From the NCBI RefSeq assembly GCF_003254475.1, contig NZ_QFYQ01000001.1:2418001-2482000 (forward strand): DNA of 64,000 nt, in the 5' to 3' direction. The stretch's first letter is position 1; every line of letters starts with the position of its first letter. Below are positions 26,271-38,634 of this stretch, piece after piece. Position numbers and translations under genes: made by a program. Origin of the DNA: Phenylobacterium soli (GTDB taxonomy: Bacteria > Pseudomonadota > Alphaproteobacteria > Caulobacterales > Caulobacteraceae). Under the pieces are notes generated by a model that did no database searches, had not been told where the DNA came from, and saw only the letters and a list, made by a program, of their open reading frames with translations.

Positions 26271-27629
26271 ATGCAAGTCGTTGAAAAGTCGGTCGAAGGG
26301 CTCAGCCGCGTTTATGGCGTGACGGTGCCCGCCAAGGATCTCGCCGAGAAGCTGGAGGCGCGGATCGCCGAGATCACGCCGACCCTGCGCATCAAGGGCT
26401 TCCGTCCGGGCAAGGTGCCGACCGCGCACGTCCGGCGCCTGTACGGCAAGGGCCTGATGAGCGAGGTGCTCGAGCAGACCCTCTCCGAGACCACCCAGAA
26501 GGTCCTCAACGACAACAACGTGCGGCCCGCCAGCGAGCCGGACTTGAAGCCCGAGGGCGACCTCGCCGAGGTCATCGAGGGCAAGGCTGATCTCGCCTAC
26601 GAGATCGCCGTCGACGTCATGCCGGAGTTCGAGCCGGTCGACCTCGAGAAGCTCAGCCTGACGCGCCCTGTCTACGAGCCGACCGACAAGGAGGTCGACG
26701 AGGCCGTCGACGAGCTCGCCAAGCAGAACCGCACTTACGAGACCAAGACCGGCAAGACCGTGAAGGCGAAGGAAGGCGACATGGTCGTCATCGACTTCAT
26801 CGGCCGGATCGACGGCGAGGCCTTCGAGGGCGGCACGGCCAATGACGTCGAGCTGGTGCTCGGCTCGGGCCAGTTCATTCCGGGCTTCGAGGACCAGCTG
26901 GTCGGCGCCAAGCCGGAGAGCGACGTCACCGTGAAGGTGAGCTTCCCCGAGGACTATCAGGCCGAGAACCTGAAGGGTAAGGCGGCCGAGTTCGAGACCA
27001 AGGTGAAGGAGGTCAAGGTTCCGGTGGAGTCCAAGCCCGACGACGCCTTCGCCGAGCGCCTGGGCGTCGAGAACCTCGAGAAGCTCCGCGAGCTGATCAA
27101 GACCAACCTCGAGCAGCAGTACGCCGGCGCCAGCCGCTTCAAGCTGAAGCGCGCCCTTCTGGACCAGCTCGACGAGAAGCACGACTTCCCCCTGCCCCCG
27201 AAGATGGTCGAGGCCGAGTTCGCCTCCATCTGGAGCCAGGTCCAGCAGGACAAGGAAGCCGGCCAGCTGCCCGAGGACGACGCCAAGAAGACCGACGAGC
27301 AGCTTGAGACCGAGTACCGCAAGATCGCGGAGCGCCGCGTGCGCCTGGGTCTGGTGCTCGCCGAGATCGGCCGCATCAACAGCGTCCAGGTCACCGACCA
27401 GGAGCTGATGAACGCCATGCGCCAGGAGGCCATGCGCTACGGCGCCTCCGCCCAGCAGATCTTCGACCTGCTGCGCAACAACCCCAACGCCCAAGCCCAG
27501 ATCCGCGCCCCGCTGTTCGAGGACAAGGTCGTCGACCTGATCGTCGAAAAGGCCAAGGTGAAGGACAAGAAGGTCTCCAAGGACGAGCTCATGAAGGAAG
27601 AGGACCTGCCGGCCGGCTACGGCGGCTGA
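26271..27629 (+). CDS. tig: trigger factor
   Basis: Trigger factor, about 452 residues, the ribosome-bound chaperone and peptidyl-prolyl isomerase for nascent chains. Ribosome-binding motif region [19 protein letters not shown] (about 43-61). The PPIase domain (about 150-250) includes [20 protein letters not shown] and [14 protein letters not shown]-terminal helical arms run to about 430, ending in an acidic/lysine tail. I favour ATG 26271 (MQVVEKS, the usual family start) over 26265. A strong terminator follows. Confidence 0.96.
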   Translation: MQVVEKSVEGLSRVYGVTVPAKDLAEKLEARIAEITPTLRIKGFRPGKVPTAHVRRLYGKGLMSEVLEQTLSETTQKVLNDNNVRPASEPDLKPEGDLAEVIEGKADLAYEIAVDVMPEFEPVDLEKLSLTRPVYEPTDKEVDEAVDELAKQNRTYETKTGKTVKAKEGDMVVIDFIGRIDGEAFEGGTANDVELVLGSGQFIPGFEDQLVGAKPESDVTVKVSFPEDYQAENLKGKAAEFETKVKEVKVPVESKPDDAFAERLGVENLEKLRELIKTNLEQQYAGASRFKLKRALLDQLDEKHDFPLPPKMVEAEFASIWSQVQQDKEAGQLPEDDAKKTDEQLETEYRKIAERRVRLGLVLAEIGRINSVQVTDQELMNAMRQEAMRYGASAQQIFDLLRNNPNAQAQIRAPLFEDKVVDLIVEKAKVKDKKVSKDELMKEEDLPAGYGG

Positions 27630-27674
27630 TCCCGCTTCAGGGCGAGAGCATCGAAGGCGGCCACGCGGCCGCGG

Positions 27675-27708
27675 AAGGCCCCGGGACCTCCCGGGGCCTT
27701 TTCGTTTG
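27675..27708 (+). terminator. Rho-independent terminator of tig
   Basis: A perfect 11-base stem AAGGCCCCGGG (27675-27685) / CCCGGGGCCTT (27690-27700) with loop ACCT, followed by TTTTCGTTT, 45 bases after the tig stop. A textbook intrinsic terminator. Confidence 0.9.
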
Positions 27709-28059
27709 TGTGCGTTTCACCGGCGAAATGCGGGCCTGAAGCCGCCGGATAGCTTCACAGCTGCGGCGCCTCGCCGCGTGGCGGCCTGTCGCATCACTTG
27801 GCGGTTGCAGTCATATTCCAAACGCTCTCGCCCCGAAGGAATCGCATTCTTTGAGGGGCTTAGACCAATTCGACGCCGGCGTTGAATAAGGCAGAATATC
27901 GACGCAAGTAGATCGTTCGCAGCACCAGGATAGACTTAAGCTTTGCCGTAGAAGGAACTGCGACATCTCGCCAGTCCTGTCGCACCCCCTCGAATGACTA
28001 GCTTGCCCTCGCCGCGACGGACGGGTCGCGGAACGGGGCAGGGCACACGAGGGACAAGA
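27709..28059. other. 351-base intergenic region upstream of the GH16 gene
   Basis: Lies between the tig terminator and the glucanase gene. It should hold the glucanase promoter, but I see no convincing -35/-10 pair and no gene. GAGGGA (28050-28055) is the glucanase ribosome-binding site. The region is less GC-rich than the flanking genes around 27800-27960. Confidence 0.5.
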
Positions 28060-29506
28060 ATGACGGCGACGCTCACCTTCAGTGACGATTTCAACAACCT
28101 GAGCCTTTGGAACGGGTCCGGCGGCACCTGGTCGACCACCACCCACTATGTCGATCCGATGGGCAATGGCTCCTCGCTGCCGAGCAACGGCGAGCAGGAG
28201 TGGTACATCAACGCCAACTACGGCCCGACCGCGTCGGTGAAGCCGTGGACGGTGAACAACGGCGTGCTGACGCTGACGGCCCAGAAGGTCGATCCGTCGA
28301 TCGCCGGCTACCTGGGCTATAACCAGTCCGGCCTGCCGGCCATGGGCTCCTACCAGTACACCTCCGGGCTGATCGAGACCGACCACTCCTTCAGCCAGAC
28401 CTACGGCTACTTCGAGATGAAGGCCCAGCTGCCCGCGGGGCAGGGGCTGTGGCCGGCCTTCTGGCTGATGCGCACCGACGGCTCCTGGCCGCCGGAGCTC
28501 GACGTCATGGAAGCGCTCGGCAAGGACACCACGACCGCCTACGCCTCGGTGCACACGGCCCAGACGGGGACCCACACCTCGCAGGGTATGGCGGTCAATC
28601 TCGGCGACTTCTCCAGCGGCTACCACACCTATGCGGTGGACTGGGAAGCCGACAAGATCACCTTTTTCTACGACAACAAGCAGGTCTATCAGGTCGACAC
28701 CCCGGCCGACATGCACAGCCCCATGTACATGATCGCCAACCTGGCGATCGGCGGCGGCTGGGCGGGGTCGGCGGACGCCTCGACGCCGGCCGTGTCGCAG
28801 ATGAATATCGACTACATCAAGGCCTGGACCTCGAACCCCTACGCCGACGGCCAGGCGGCGGCGACGGCTCCGACGGCGGCGACCTCGCCGGCGAGCGGCT
28901 CCACCGCGACGGCGTCGGTGGTCAACGGCGTGGCCAGCGCCCCGCTCGAGGGCGGCAGCCTGCAGGGCGGCGACGGGGCTGACACCCTGACCGGCGGCGC
29001 CAACGGCTCCAACCGCCTCATGGGCGGCGGCGGCTCCGACCAGATCACCGGCGGCGGCTACTTCGATGCCCTCAACGGCAACGCCGGAGCCGACACCGTT
29101 CACGGCGGCGGTGGCGACGACTGGGTCTCGGGCGGCCGCGACGACGACTTCGTCTTCGGCGACGCCGGTAACGACATCGCCAACGGCAATCTCGGCAACG
29201 ACACCGTCGACGGCGGCCCCGGCGACGACACGGTCCGCGGCGGCGCGGGCGACGACCGCCTGTTCGGCGGGGACGGCAACGACCACCTGTGGGGCGACCG
29301 GGGCGTCAACAACCTGACCGGCGGCGCGGGCGCGGACACCTTCCACACTTTCGCCGGCGCCGGCGTGAGCTACGTCAGCGACTTCCACCAGGCGGAGGGC
29401 GATCGCATCGCGGTGGACGGCGCGGCCTACACCGTCAGCCAGTCCGGGGCCGACGTGCTCGTGGACCTCGGCGGCGGCACGCAGATGATCCTGCAGAACA
29501 CCCAGC

Positions 29507-30973
<1,467 letters not shown>

Positions 30974-31047
30974 GCGACACGCTCCGCTGGCTTTACGCCG
31001 CGGCGCCTTAGCGCGGTGGAGGAGTCAGGGAAAGGGGAGTTCGGGCC

Positions 31048-31227
31048 TCAAAGCCCGCGCAGGTGGCGGAGCAGCTCGGCGTTCTCGATCCGGGCGCGGC
31101 GCTCGTTGATCTCCTGGAAGAGCGTCGCGGCGCCGATGTCCTCGTCGAGCGGTGCGCTCAGGCCTTCGGAGGCCCGCGAGAGGATTTGCGATTGCGGCGT
31201 CGGAACGATGTCGCTGTCCGGCGTCAT
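31048..31227 (-). CDS. small hypothetical protein (59 aa)
   Basis: A 59-residue protein beginning MTPDSDIVPTPQSQIL and ending with a helix (LFQEINERRARIENAELLRHL). GGGAG lies seven bases before the ATG at 31227, which makes it a credible gene. No signal or membrane segment. Function unknown; placed just upstream of the M20 peptidase on the same strand. Confidence 0.6.
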   Translation of the reverse strand: MTPDSDIVPTPQSQILSRASEGLSAPLDEDIGAATLFQEINERRARIENAELLRHLRGL

Positions 31228-31551
31228 GGCGGTTCTCCCAAGCTCCCAGCCCCGGGAGCTCCCTGGTCATTAAGGTATCATTTACCTCTGGACCCCGCCA
31301 GGGTGCAGCTTTGCGGCAAGACCATTCCAGCGCTCACGTTCGCTTGAGGCAGGGCTTCCTTCGCACGCCGCAATTGCAGCGGTCGCCAAAACAACCTGAA
31401 AATGACCGAACAAGGTTCAGGAAAGGCTTGGCTTCCCTATCGGGAGGGGCGTAGCCTTCTTCCCATATCGACGCCGCGTCGCGCCCGGCAAAGGCCCTTC
31501 TGCGCCCCCGCCTTCCGCGAGAGTAGAGCGTTTCGGGAAGGAATTTGCGTA
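31228..31551. other. 324-base leader of the oxoacid oxidoreductase operon
   Basis: Intergenic region between divergent genes. It includes an AT-richer patch (31268-31287). A frame opens in phase upstream of the oxidoreductase from 31402, but its translation is Arg/Pro-rich and unlike the conserved start. No clear terminator, FNR box or -35/-10 pair was identified. Confidence 0.45.
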
Positions 31552-33345
31552 GTGCAGCGGACGAGTAGCTGGGGGCCGGATTACTTCCATAAGGTCGTGG
31601 ACTGCCAGTGGGCCTGTCCGGCGCATACGCCGGTGCCGGAATACATCCGGCTGATCGCCGACGGCCGCTACACCGACGCCTACATGATCAACTGGAAGTC
31701 CAATGTCTTCCCGGGGATCCTGGGGCGGACCTGCGACCGTCCGTGCGAGCCGGCCTGCCGGCGTGGCCGGGTGGAGGAGGAGCCGGTGGCGATCTGCCGG
31801 CTGAAGCGCGTCGCGGCGGACAACAAGTCCGACATCCACGCCCGCCTGCCGGCCCCGGCCGCCCAGTCGAACGGCAAGCGCGTGGCCTTGGTCGGCTGCG
31901 GCCCGGCCTCGCTGACCGTCGCCCGCGACCTCGCCCCGCTCGGCTACGAGCTCACCCTGATCGATGCGGAGATGAAGGCCGGCGGCATGATCCGCAGCCA
32001 GATCCCGCGCTTCCGCCTGCCGGAGGAGGTGATCGACGAGGAGGTCGGCTACATCACCGCGCTCGGCGGCATGGAGCTGCGCTTCGGCGAGCGCGTCGAC
32101 AGCCTCAAGGGCCTGCTCGACCAGGGCTACGACGCGGTGTTCGTCGGCTCGGGCGCGCCGCGCGGCCGCGACCTCGAGATCCCCGGCCGCGTGGAAGGCG
32201 CGGCCAACATCCATATCGGCATCGACTGGCTGGCCAACGTCTCGTTCGGCCACATCGACAAGATCGGCAAGCGGGTGATCGTGCTCGGCGGCGGCAACAC
32301 CGCCATGGACTGCTGCCGCACCTCCCGCCGTCTCGGCGGCGAGGACGTCAAGGTGATCGTCCGCTCCGGCTTCGAGGAGATGAAGGCGTCCCCCTGGGAG
32401 AAGGAGGACGCGATTCACGAGGACATCCCGATCATCAACTACCGGGTGCCCAAGGCCTTCACCCACATGGACGGCAAGCTGACCGGCGTCCTCTTCGAGG
32501 TGGTCAAGGCCGAGTACGACGAAAAGGGCCGCCGCCGGCTGGTCCCGTCCGGCGAGCCGGACGAGCACTACGAGTGCGACGACGTGCTGGTGGCCGTCGG
32601 CCAGGAGAACGCCTTCCCCTGGATCGAGCGCGACATCGGCCTCGAGTTCAACGAATGGGACATGCCCAAGGTCGACGAGGTGACCTTCCAGTCGACCAAC
32701 CCCAGGGTCTTCTTCGGTGGCGACGCCGCCTTCGGCCCCAAGAACATCATCTGGGCCGTGGCCCACGGCCATGAGGCGGCGGTCTCGATCGACAAGTTCT
32801 GCCAGGGCGAGGACGTCAGCCAGCGCCCGGCGCCCGACTTCTCGCTGATCAGCCAGAAGATGGGCATCCACGAGTGGAGCTACGACAACGACGTCTCCAA
32901 CGACCACCGCTTCCGGGTGCCGCTTCGCGAGAAGGCCGAGGCGCTCAAGGACGTGCGGCTGGAAGTGGAGCTGGGCTTCGACCAGGCCCTCGGCCTCAAG
33001 GAGGCCCAGCGCTGCCTCAACTGCGACGTCGAGACGGTGTTCGCCGACAGCCTGTGCATCGAATGCGACGCCTGCGTAGACATCTGTCCGATGGACTGCA
33101 TCACCTTCACCGCCGACGGCGAGGAGGCTGACCTCAGGCCCCGGCTGAAGGCGCCCGCCCTGAACCTGGAACAAGATCTCTACGTCTCCGGGGCGCTGCC
33201 CACGGGACGGGTGATGGTGAAGGACGAGGACGTCTGCCTGCACTGCGGGCTCTGCGCCGAGCGCTGCCCGACAGGCGCCTGGGACATGCAGAAGTTCTTC
33301 CTGAAGATGACGCATGCGGGGGAGGCCGGATGCCGGACCAAGTGA
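31552..33345 (+). CDS. GltD-like FAD oxidoreductase fused to 2[4Fe-4S] ferredoxin
   Basis: A 597-residue electron-transfer subunit. The N-terminal Fe-S domain has four-cysteine motifs (VVDCQWACPAHTPVPEYI, GRTCDRPCEPACRRGRV). An FAD domain (ALVGCGPASLTVARDL, about 110-125) and an NAD(P)H domain (VIVLGGGNTAMDCCRTSRRL) resemble glutamate synthase small subunit. The C-terminus is a two-cluster ferredoxin (CIECDACVDICPMDC and CLHCGLCAERCPTGAWD). I chose the GTG at 31552, giving MQRTSSWGPDYF. It overlaps the next gene by 16 bases and probably passes electrons between the oxoacid oxidoreductase and NAD(P). Confidence 0.88.
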   Translation: MQRTSSWGPDYFHKVVDCQWACPAHTPVPEYIRLIADGRYTDAYMINWKSNVFPGILGRTCDRPCEPACRRGRVEEEPVAICRLKRVAADNKSDIHARLPAPAAQSNGKRVALVGCGPASLTVARDLAPLGYELTLIDAEMKAGGMIRSQIPRFRLPEEVIDEEVGYITALGGMELRFGERVDSLKGLLDQGYDAVFVGSGAPRGRDLEIPGRVEGAANIHIGIDWLANVSFGHIDKIGKRVIVLGGGNTAMDCCRTSRRLGGEDVKVIVRSGFEEMKASPWEKEDAIHEDIPIINYRVPKAFTHMDGKLTGVLFEVVKAEYDEKGRRRLVPSGEPDEHYECDDVLVAVGQENAFPWIERDIGLEFNEWDMPKVDEVTFQSTNPRVFFGGDAAFGPKNIIWAVAHGHEAAVSIDKFCQGEDVSQRPAPDFSLISQKMGIHEWSYDNDVSNDHRFRVPLREKAEALKDVRLEVELGFDQALGLKEAQRCLNCDVETVFADSLCIECDACVDICPMDCITFTADGEEADLRPRLKAPALNLEQDLYVSGALPTGRVMVKDEDVCLHCGLCAERCPTGAWDMQKFFLKMTHAGEAGCRTK

Positions 33346-35162
33346 AGCCCCGGGTGAACGACTTCGTCGTCAAGTTCGCCAATGTGAACGGCTCGGGGTC
33401 GGCCAGCGCCAACGGCCTGTTCGCCCGCTCGATCATCCGCATGGGCGTGCCGGTGGCGGCGCGGAACATCTTCCCGTCGAACATCCAGGGCCTGCCGACC
33501 TGGTACGAGGTGCGCATCACCGAAGCCGGGCACCTCGGCCGGCGGGGCGGCGTCGACCTCATGGTCGCCATGAACCCGCAGACCTGGGCCCGCGACGTGG
33601 CCGAGGTCGAGGCGGGCGGCTACCTCTTCTACGATTCCACCAAGCCCATGCCGCCGCAGGCGTTCCGCGACGACATCACCGTGGTCGGCGTGCCGCTGAC
33701 GGCCATGTGCAACGCCCGCTACCAGCTCGCGCGCGAGCGCCAGCTCTTCAAGAACATCGTCTATGTGGGCGCGCTCGCCGCGCTGCTCGGCATCGAGGTC
33801 GAGGCCATCCAGGAACTGCTGGCGGAGGACTTCGCCGGCCGGCAGAAGCTGATCGACGCCAACTTCGAGGCCCTGCAGATGGGCCACGACTACGTCACCC
33901 AGAACCTCAAGCCCCTGAAGCTGCAGGTGCGGCGCGCCGACAAGGTCGGCGACCGCATCTATGTGGAGGGCAACGCCGCCGCCGCCCTCGGCGCGGTCTA
34001 CGGCGGGGCGACGGTCTGCGCCTGGTATCCGATCACGCCGTCCACCTCGGTGGCCGAGGCGTTCATGAGCTACTGCAAGGATCTCAGGACCGATCCCGAC
34101 ACCGGCCAGGCGCGCTACGCCATCGTCCAGGCCGAGGACGAGATCGCCTCGATCGGCATGGTCGTGGGGGCGGGCTGGAACGGCGCGCGGGCCTTCACCG
34201 CCACCTCCGGGCCGGGCATCTCCCTGATGACCGAGTTCATCGGCCTCTCGTACTTCGCCGAGATCCCGGCGGTGATCTTCGACGTCCAGCGGGGCGGCCC
34301 GTCGACGGGCATGCCGACGCGCACCCAGCAGGCCGACCTCTTGGCGGCCGCCTACGCCAGCCACGGTGACACCAAGCACCCGCTGCTGCTGCCTGCCGAT
34401 CCGGGCGAGTGCTTCGAGATGGGGGCGCTGGCCTTCGACCTCGCCGACCGGCTGCAGACCACCGTCTTCGTGATGCTCGACCTCGACATCGGCATGAACG
34501 AGTGGCTGACCAAGCCCTTCCAGTGGGACGACTCGCGCCAGCTCGACCGCGGCAAGGTGATGACCTACGCCGACCTCGAGGCCGGCAAGGACTTCGGCCG
34601 CTACAAGGAAGTCGACGGCGACGGCATCCCGTACCGCACCTATCCCGGCTCTCATCCGACCCGCGGCGCCTATTTCACCCGCGGCACCTCCCGCAACCCC
34701 TACGCCCGCTACTCCGAGGAGGGCAGCGTCTACGTCGACAACATGGAGCGCCTGCTCCGCAAGTTCGACACGGCCAAGTCGCTGATCCCCGCGCCGCTGG
34801 TGCGCAAGGCCAAGCGCAAGACGCCGGACGGGGTGATCTATTTCGGTTCCTCCACCGAGGCGATGCACGAGGCCCTGGAAGTGTTGGAAGGGCAGGGACG
34901 CTACCTCGACGCCATGCGCGTCCGCGGCTTCCCTTTCTGCGACGAGGTCTATGACTTCATCGCCGCCCATGAGCGGGTGTTCGTCGTCGAGCAGAACCGC
35001 GACGCCCAGCTCAAGACCATGATCGTCACCGAGGGTGGGGTCGATCCGGCCAAGCTCGTTTCCGTGCTGCACTACGACGGCACGCCCATCACGGCCCGCT
35101 TCATCGCGGGCGAGATCGCGACCCTCCTGGCGGTCGGCCCGGTCATCGAGGCGGCGGAATGA
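33330..35162 (+). CDS. 2-oxoacid:acceptor oxidoreductase, fused gamma/alpha subunit
   Basis: A 610-residue KorA-type subunit. The N-terminal gamma domain (about 1-190) begins FVVKFANVNGSGSASANGLF. The alpha domain has the pyrimidine-binding region VCAWYPITPSTSVAEAF and DVQRGGPSTGMPTRTQQADL, followed by the C-terminal transketolase-like domain. Together with the next gene it would oxidatively decarboxylate a 2-oxoacid (2-oxoglutarate is likely but unproven) to an acyl-CoA. GGGGGAGG precedes its ATG; it overlaps both neighbours. Confidence 0.92.
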   Translation: MPDQVKPRVNDFVVKFANVNGSGSASANGLFARSIIRMGVPVAARNIFPSNIQGLPTWYEVRITEAGHLGRRGGVDLMVAMNPQTWARDVAEVEAGGYLFYDSTKPMPPQAFRDDITVVGVPLTAMCNARYQLARERQLFKNIVYVGALAALLGIEVEAIQELLAEDFAGRQKLIDANFEALQMGHDYVTQNLKPLKLQVRRADKVGDRIYVEGNAAAALGAVYGGATVCAWYPITPSTSVAEAFMSYCKDLRTDPDTGQARYAIVQAEDEIASIGMVVGAGWNGARAFTATSGPGISLMTEFIGLSYFAEIPAVIFDVQRGGPSTGMPTRTQQADLLAAAYASHGDTKHPLLLPADPGECFEMGALAFDLADRLQTTVFVMLDLDIGMNEWLTKPFQWDDSRQLDRGKVMTYADLEAGKDFGRYKEVDGDGIPYRTYPGSHPTRGAYFTRGTSRNPYARYSEEGSVYVDNMERLLRKFDTAKSLIPAPLVRKAKRKTPDGVIYFGSSTEAMHEALEVLEGQGRYLDAMRVRGFPFCDEVYDFIAAHERVFVVEQNRDAQLKTMIVTEGGVDPAKLVSVLHYDGTPITARFIAGEIATLLAVGPVIEAAE

Positions 35163-36214
35163 CCTACATCACCAAGCCCCAGCTGCATCACCCGGCCCTG
35201 GCCAAGAACAGCCTCGGCTACACCCGCCGGGACTACGAGGGCTCGGTCTCGACCCTGTGCGCCGGCTGCGGCCACGACTCCATCTCGGCGGCCATCATCC
35301 AGGCGGTCTACGAGCTGGAGCTGCCGCCGCACCGGATCGCCAAGCTGTCGGGCATCGGCTGCTCGTCCAAGACGCCGGACTACTTCCTCGGCAACAGCCA
35401 CGGCTTCAACACCGTCCACGGCCGCATGCCCTCGGTGCTGACCGGCGCCAACATGGCCAACAAGGACCTGATCTACCTTGGCGTCTCGGGCGACGGGGAC
35501 AGCGCCTCGATCGGCCTCGGCCAGTTCGCCCACGCCATGCGGCGCGGCGTGAACATGCTCTACATCGTCGAGAACAACGGCGTTTACGGCCTGACCAAGG
35601 GCCAGTTCTCGGCCACCTCGGACAAGGGCTCGAAGTCCAAGAAGGGCGTGGTCAACCACGACGCCGGCATCGACCTCGTATCCATGGCCCTCCAGCTGGG
35701 CGCGACCTACGTCGGGCGCTCGTTCTCGGGCGACAAGGCCCAGCTCGTGCCGCTGATCAAGGCCGGCCTGATGCACCGGGGCGCAGCCTTCATCGACTGC
35801 ATCAGCCCCTGCGTGCAGTTCAACAACCACCAGGGCTCGACCAAGAGCTACGACTATGTCCGCGAGCACAACGAGGCGGTGAACCGGCTCGACGTGATGA
35901 CGCCCCGCGCGCCGATCAACGTAGACTACCAGCCGGGCCAGACCGTCCAGGTCGCCCAGCACGACGGCTCGGTGCTGTCGCTGCACAAGCTCGACGAGCT
36001 CTACGACGCCTCGAACCGCGCCGCGGCCCTGGGCTTCCTCCAGGCCAAGCAGGCGCAGGGCGAGGTGGTCACGGGCCTGCTCTACATCGACCCGGACGCC
36101 GAGGACCTGCACGCCGCGCTCGACACGGTGGACCGGCCGCTCAACGAGCTCACCACCGCCGACCTCGTCCCCGGCTCCGCCGCCCTCGCCAAGATCAACG
36201 CCGCCCTGCGCTGA
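35159..36214 (+). CDS. 2-oxoacid:acceptor oxidoreductase, beta (TPP) subunit
   Basis: A 351-residue KorB-type subunit binding thiamine pyrophosphate and an Fe-S cluster. Visible: STLCAGCGHDSISAAI (C-x2-C), LSGIGCSSKTPDYF, the TPP/Mg motif GVSGDGDSASIGLG with VENNGVYGLTKGQ, and the cysteine in FIDCISPCVQFNNHQGS. It overlaps the alpha gene by four bases (ATGA). Alpha plus beta make the catalytic core; the first gene of the operon provides the redox partner. A short hairpin follows its stop. Confidence 0.93.
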   Translation: MTYITKPQLHHPALAKNSLGYTRRDYEGSVSTLCAGCGHDSISAAIIQAVYELELPPHRIAKLSGIGCSSKTPDYFLGNSHGFNTVHGRMPSVLTGANMANKDLIYLGVSGDGDSASIGLGQFAHAMRRGVNMLYIVENNGVYGLTKGQFSATSDKGSKSKKGVVNHDAGIDLVSMALQLGATYVGRSFSGDKAQLVPLIKAGLMHRGAAFIDCISPCVQFNNHQGSTKSYDYVREHNEAVNRLDVMTPRAPINVDYQPGQTVQVAQHDGSVLSLHKLDELYDASNRAAALGFLQAKQAQGEVVTGLLYIDPDAEDLHAALDTVDRPLNELTTADLVPGSAALAKINAALR

Positions 36215-36221
36215 TTTGCTT

Positions 36222-36236
36222 TCCCGCGAAGCGGGA
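36222..36236. terminator. short hairpin between convergent korB-like gene and purM
   Basis: TCCCGC (36222-36227), loop GAA, GCGGGA (36231-36236), just after the beta-subunit stop and before the convergent purM stop. Neither strand has a U-run, so it is at most a weak terminator or a small intergenic palindrome. Confidence 0.4.
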
Positions 36237-36278
36237 GAGGAAGTAGGGGTAGAAGAGCGCCTAGAACAAATAAAGAAC

Positions 36279-37304
<1,026 letters not shown>

Positions 37305-37394
37305 GAAGGTCAGGTCTTCCAAGTCGAGGAAATGGTCGTATAGCGCGCATCGCGGGCTTGCAGACTCGGGCGCGCGCGGGGCTATAGCTAATCG

Positions 37395-38573
37395 ATGACG
37401 CCGATCACAACCACCGCCGAACTGGCGGCGTTCTGCGACAAACTCAAAGGCCAGCCTTTCGTCGCCGTGGACACCGAGTTCATGCGCGAGACGACGTACT
37501 GGCCGAAGCTGTGCCTGATCCAGGCCGCGGCCGCCTCGGCCGAGGCGACGATCGACCCGCTGGCGGAGGGCCTCGATCTCGAGCCCTTCCTCGAGATCCT
37601 GCGCGATACCTCGATCCTGAAGGTGTTCCACGCCGCCCGGCAGGACGTCGAGATCTTCAACAACCTGAAGGCCATGCCGCGGCCCCTGTTCGACACCCAG
37701 GTGGCGGCCATGGCGGCGGGCTTCGGCGAGCAGATCGCCTACGACGCCCTGGTGCGCCAGACGCTGAAGATCGAGATCGACAAGTCCAGCCGCTTCACCG
37801 ACTGGGCGCGCCGGCCGCTCTCCGACGCCCAGCTCTCCTACGCCCTGGCCGACGTGACCCACCTGGCCAAGCTCTATCCGATGCTGCGCCGCCGGCTGGA
37901 GGCCGAGGGCCGGCTGGGCTGGGTGGGCGACGAGATGGCCAACCTTTCCGACCCGGCCAACTACGACGTCGACCCGGAGAACGCCTGGCGCCGGCTCAAG
38001 CCGCGCCGGCACACTGCCAAGTACCTGGCCGTGTACCGCGCCGTCGCCGCCTGGCGCGAGCGCACCGCCCAGATGCGCGATCAGCCGCGCGGCCGCATTC
38101 TCAAGGACGAGGCGATCGACGAGGTCGCCACCCAGGCGCCGACCGACGCCGACGCGCTCGACCGGCTGCGCTCCGTGCCCAAGGGCTTCTCCGGCTCGCG
38201 CTTCGGACCGGACCTGATCGCCGCGGTCCGCGAGGCCCTGAAGGATCCCGAGGGCTACGCGCCCGTCATCGAGAAGACCCGCACCCAGTCCTCGCCGGCC
38301 GCCGGCGCGGTGGTGGAGCTGCTCAAGGTGCTTCTCAAGGCGCGGGCCGAGGAGGCGGGCGTCGCCTCCAAGCTGATCGCCACCGTCGCCGACCTCGAGC
38401 AGATCGCCAACGACGACGCGGCCGACACCGCCGCCCTCAAGGGCTGGCGGCGCGAGGCCTTCGGCGAGGACGCCCTCAAGCTCAAGCGCGGCGAACTCGC
38501 CCTGGTGCTGGACGGCGCCCGCGTGCGGGTGGTCGAGGTGCGCCGGGCCCCGAAAGCGGCCTCGGCGGGCTGA
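37395..38573 (+). CDS. rnd: ribonuclease D
   Basis: RNase D, 392 residues, a 3'-5' exonuclease trimming tRNA precursors. The DEDD catalytic residues are in [20 protein letters not shown] (Asp/Glu, about 22-26), [14 protein letters not shown] (Asp), and [18 protein letters not shown] (Tyr/Asp). HRDC-type C-terminal domains follow. No ribosome-binding site precedes the ATG; a TATAGC box (37383-37388) lies only seven bases from it, which would fit a leaderless mRNA. That is inference. Confidence 0.95.
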   Translation: MTPITTTAELAAFCDKLKGQPFVAVDTEFMRETTYWPKLCLIQAAAASAEATIDPLAEGLDLEPFLEILRDTSILKVFHAARQDVEIFNNLKAMPRPLFDTQVAAMAAGFGEQIAYDALVRQTLKIEIDKSSRFTDWARRPLSDAQLSYALADVTHLAKLYPMLRRRLEAEGRLGWVGDEMANLSDPANYDVDPENAWRRLKPRRHTAKYLAVYRAVAAWRERTAQMRDQPRGRILKDEAIDEVATQAPTDADALDRLRSVPKGFSGSRFGPDLIAAVREALKDPEGYAPVIEKTRTQSSPAAGAVVELLKVLLKARAEEAGVASKLIATVADLEQIANDDAADTAALKGWRREAFGEDALKLKRGELALVLDGARVRVVEVRRAPKAASAG

Positions 38574-38606
38574 AATCGGCCCATTAACCGCGATCCTGAG
38601 GATAAG

Positions 38607-38634
38607 CCGAAGCGACGGAATCGTTTCGGTTTCC
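38607..38634 (+). terminator. candidate terminator of rnd
   Basis: CCGAAGCGA (38607-38615), loop CGGAA, TCGTTTCGG (38621-38629; one G-U pair), followed by TTTCC, 33 bases after the rnd stop. Moderate intrinsic-terminator candidate. Confidence 0.5.

Noticed and set aside
28960-29320. Repeated GC-rich units that could suggest a repeat array
   Set aside because: They encode in-frame RTX nonapeptides of the GH16 protein; no spacers as in CRISPR.
31417-35072. Two long minus-strand open frames (31417-33315 and 33180-35072)
   Set aside because: Both lie antisense to the oxoacid oxidoreductase genes, whose motifs are unmistakable; the minus frames show no motif.
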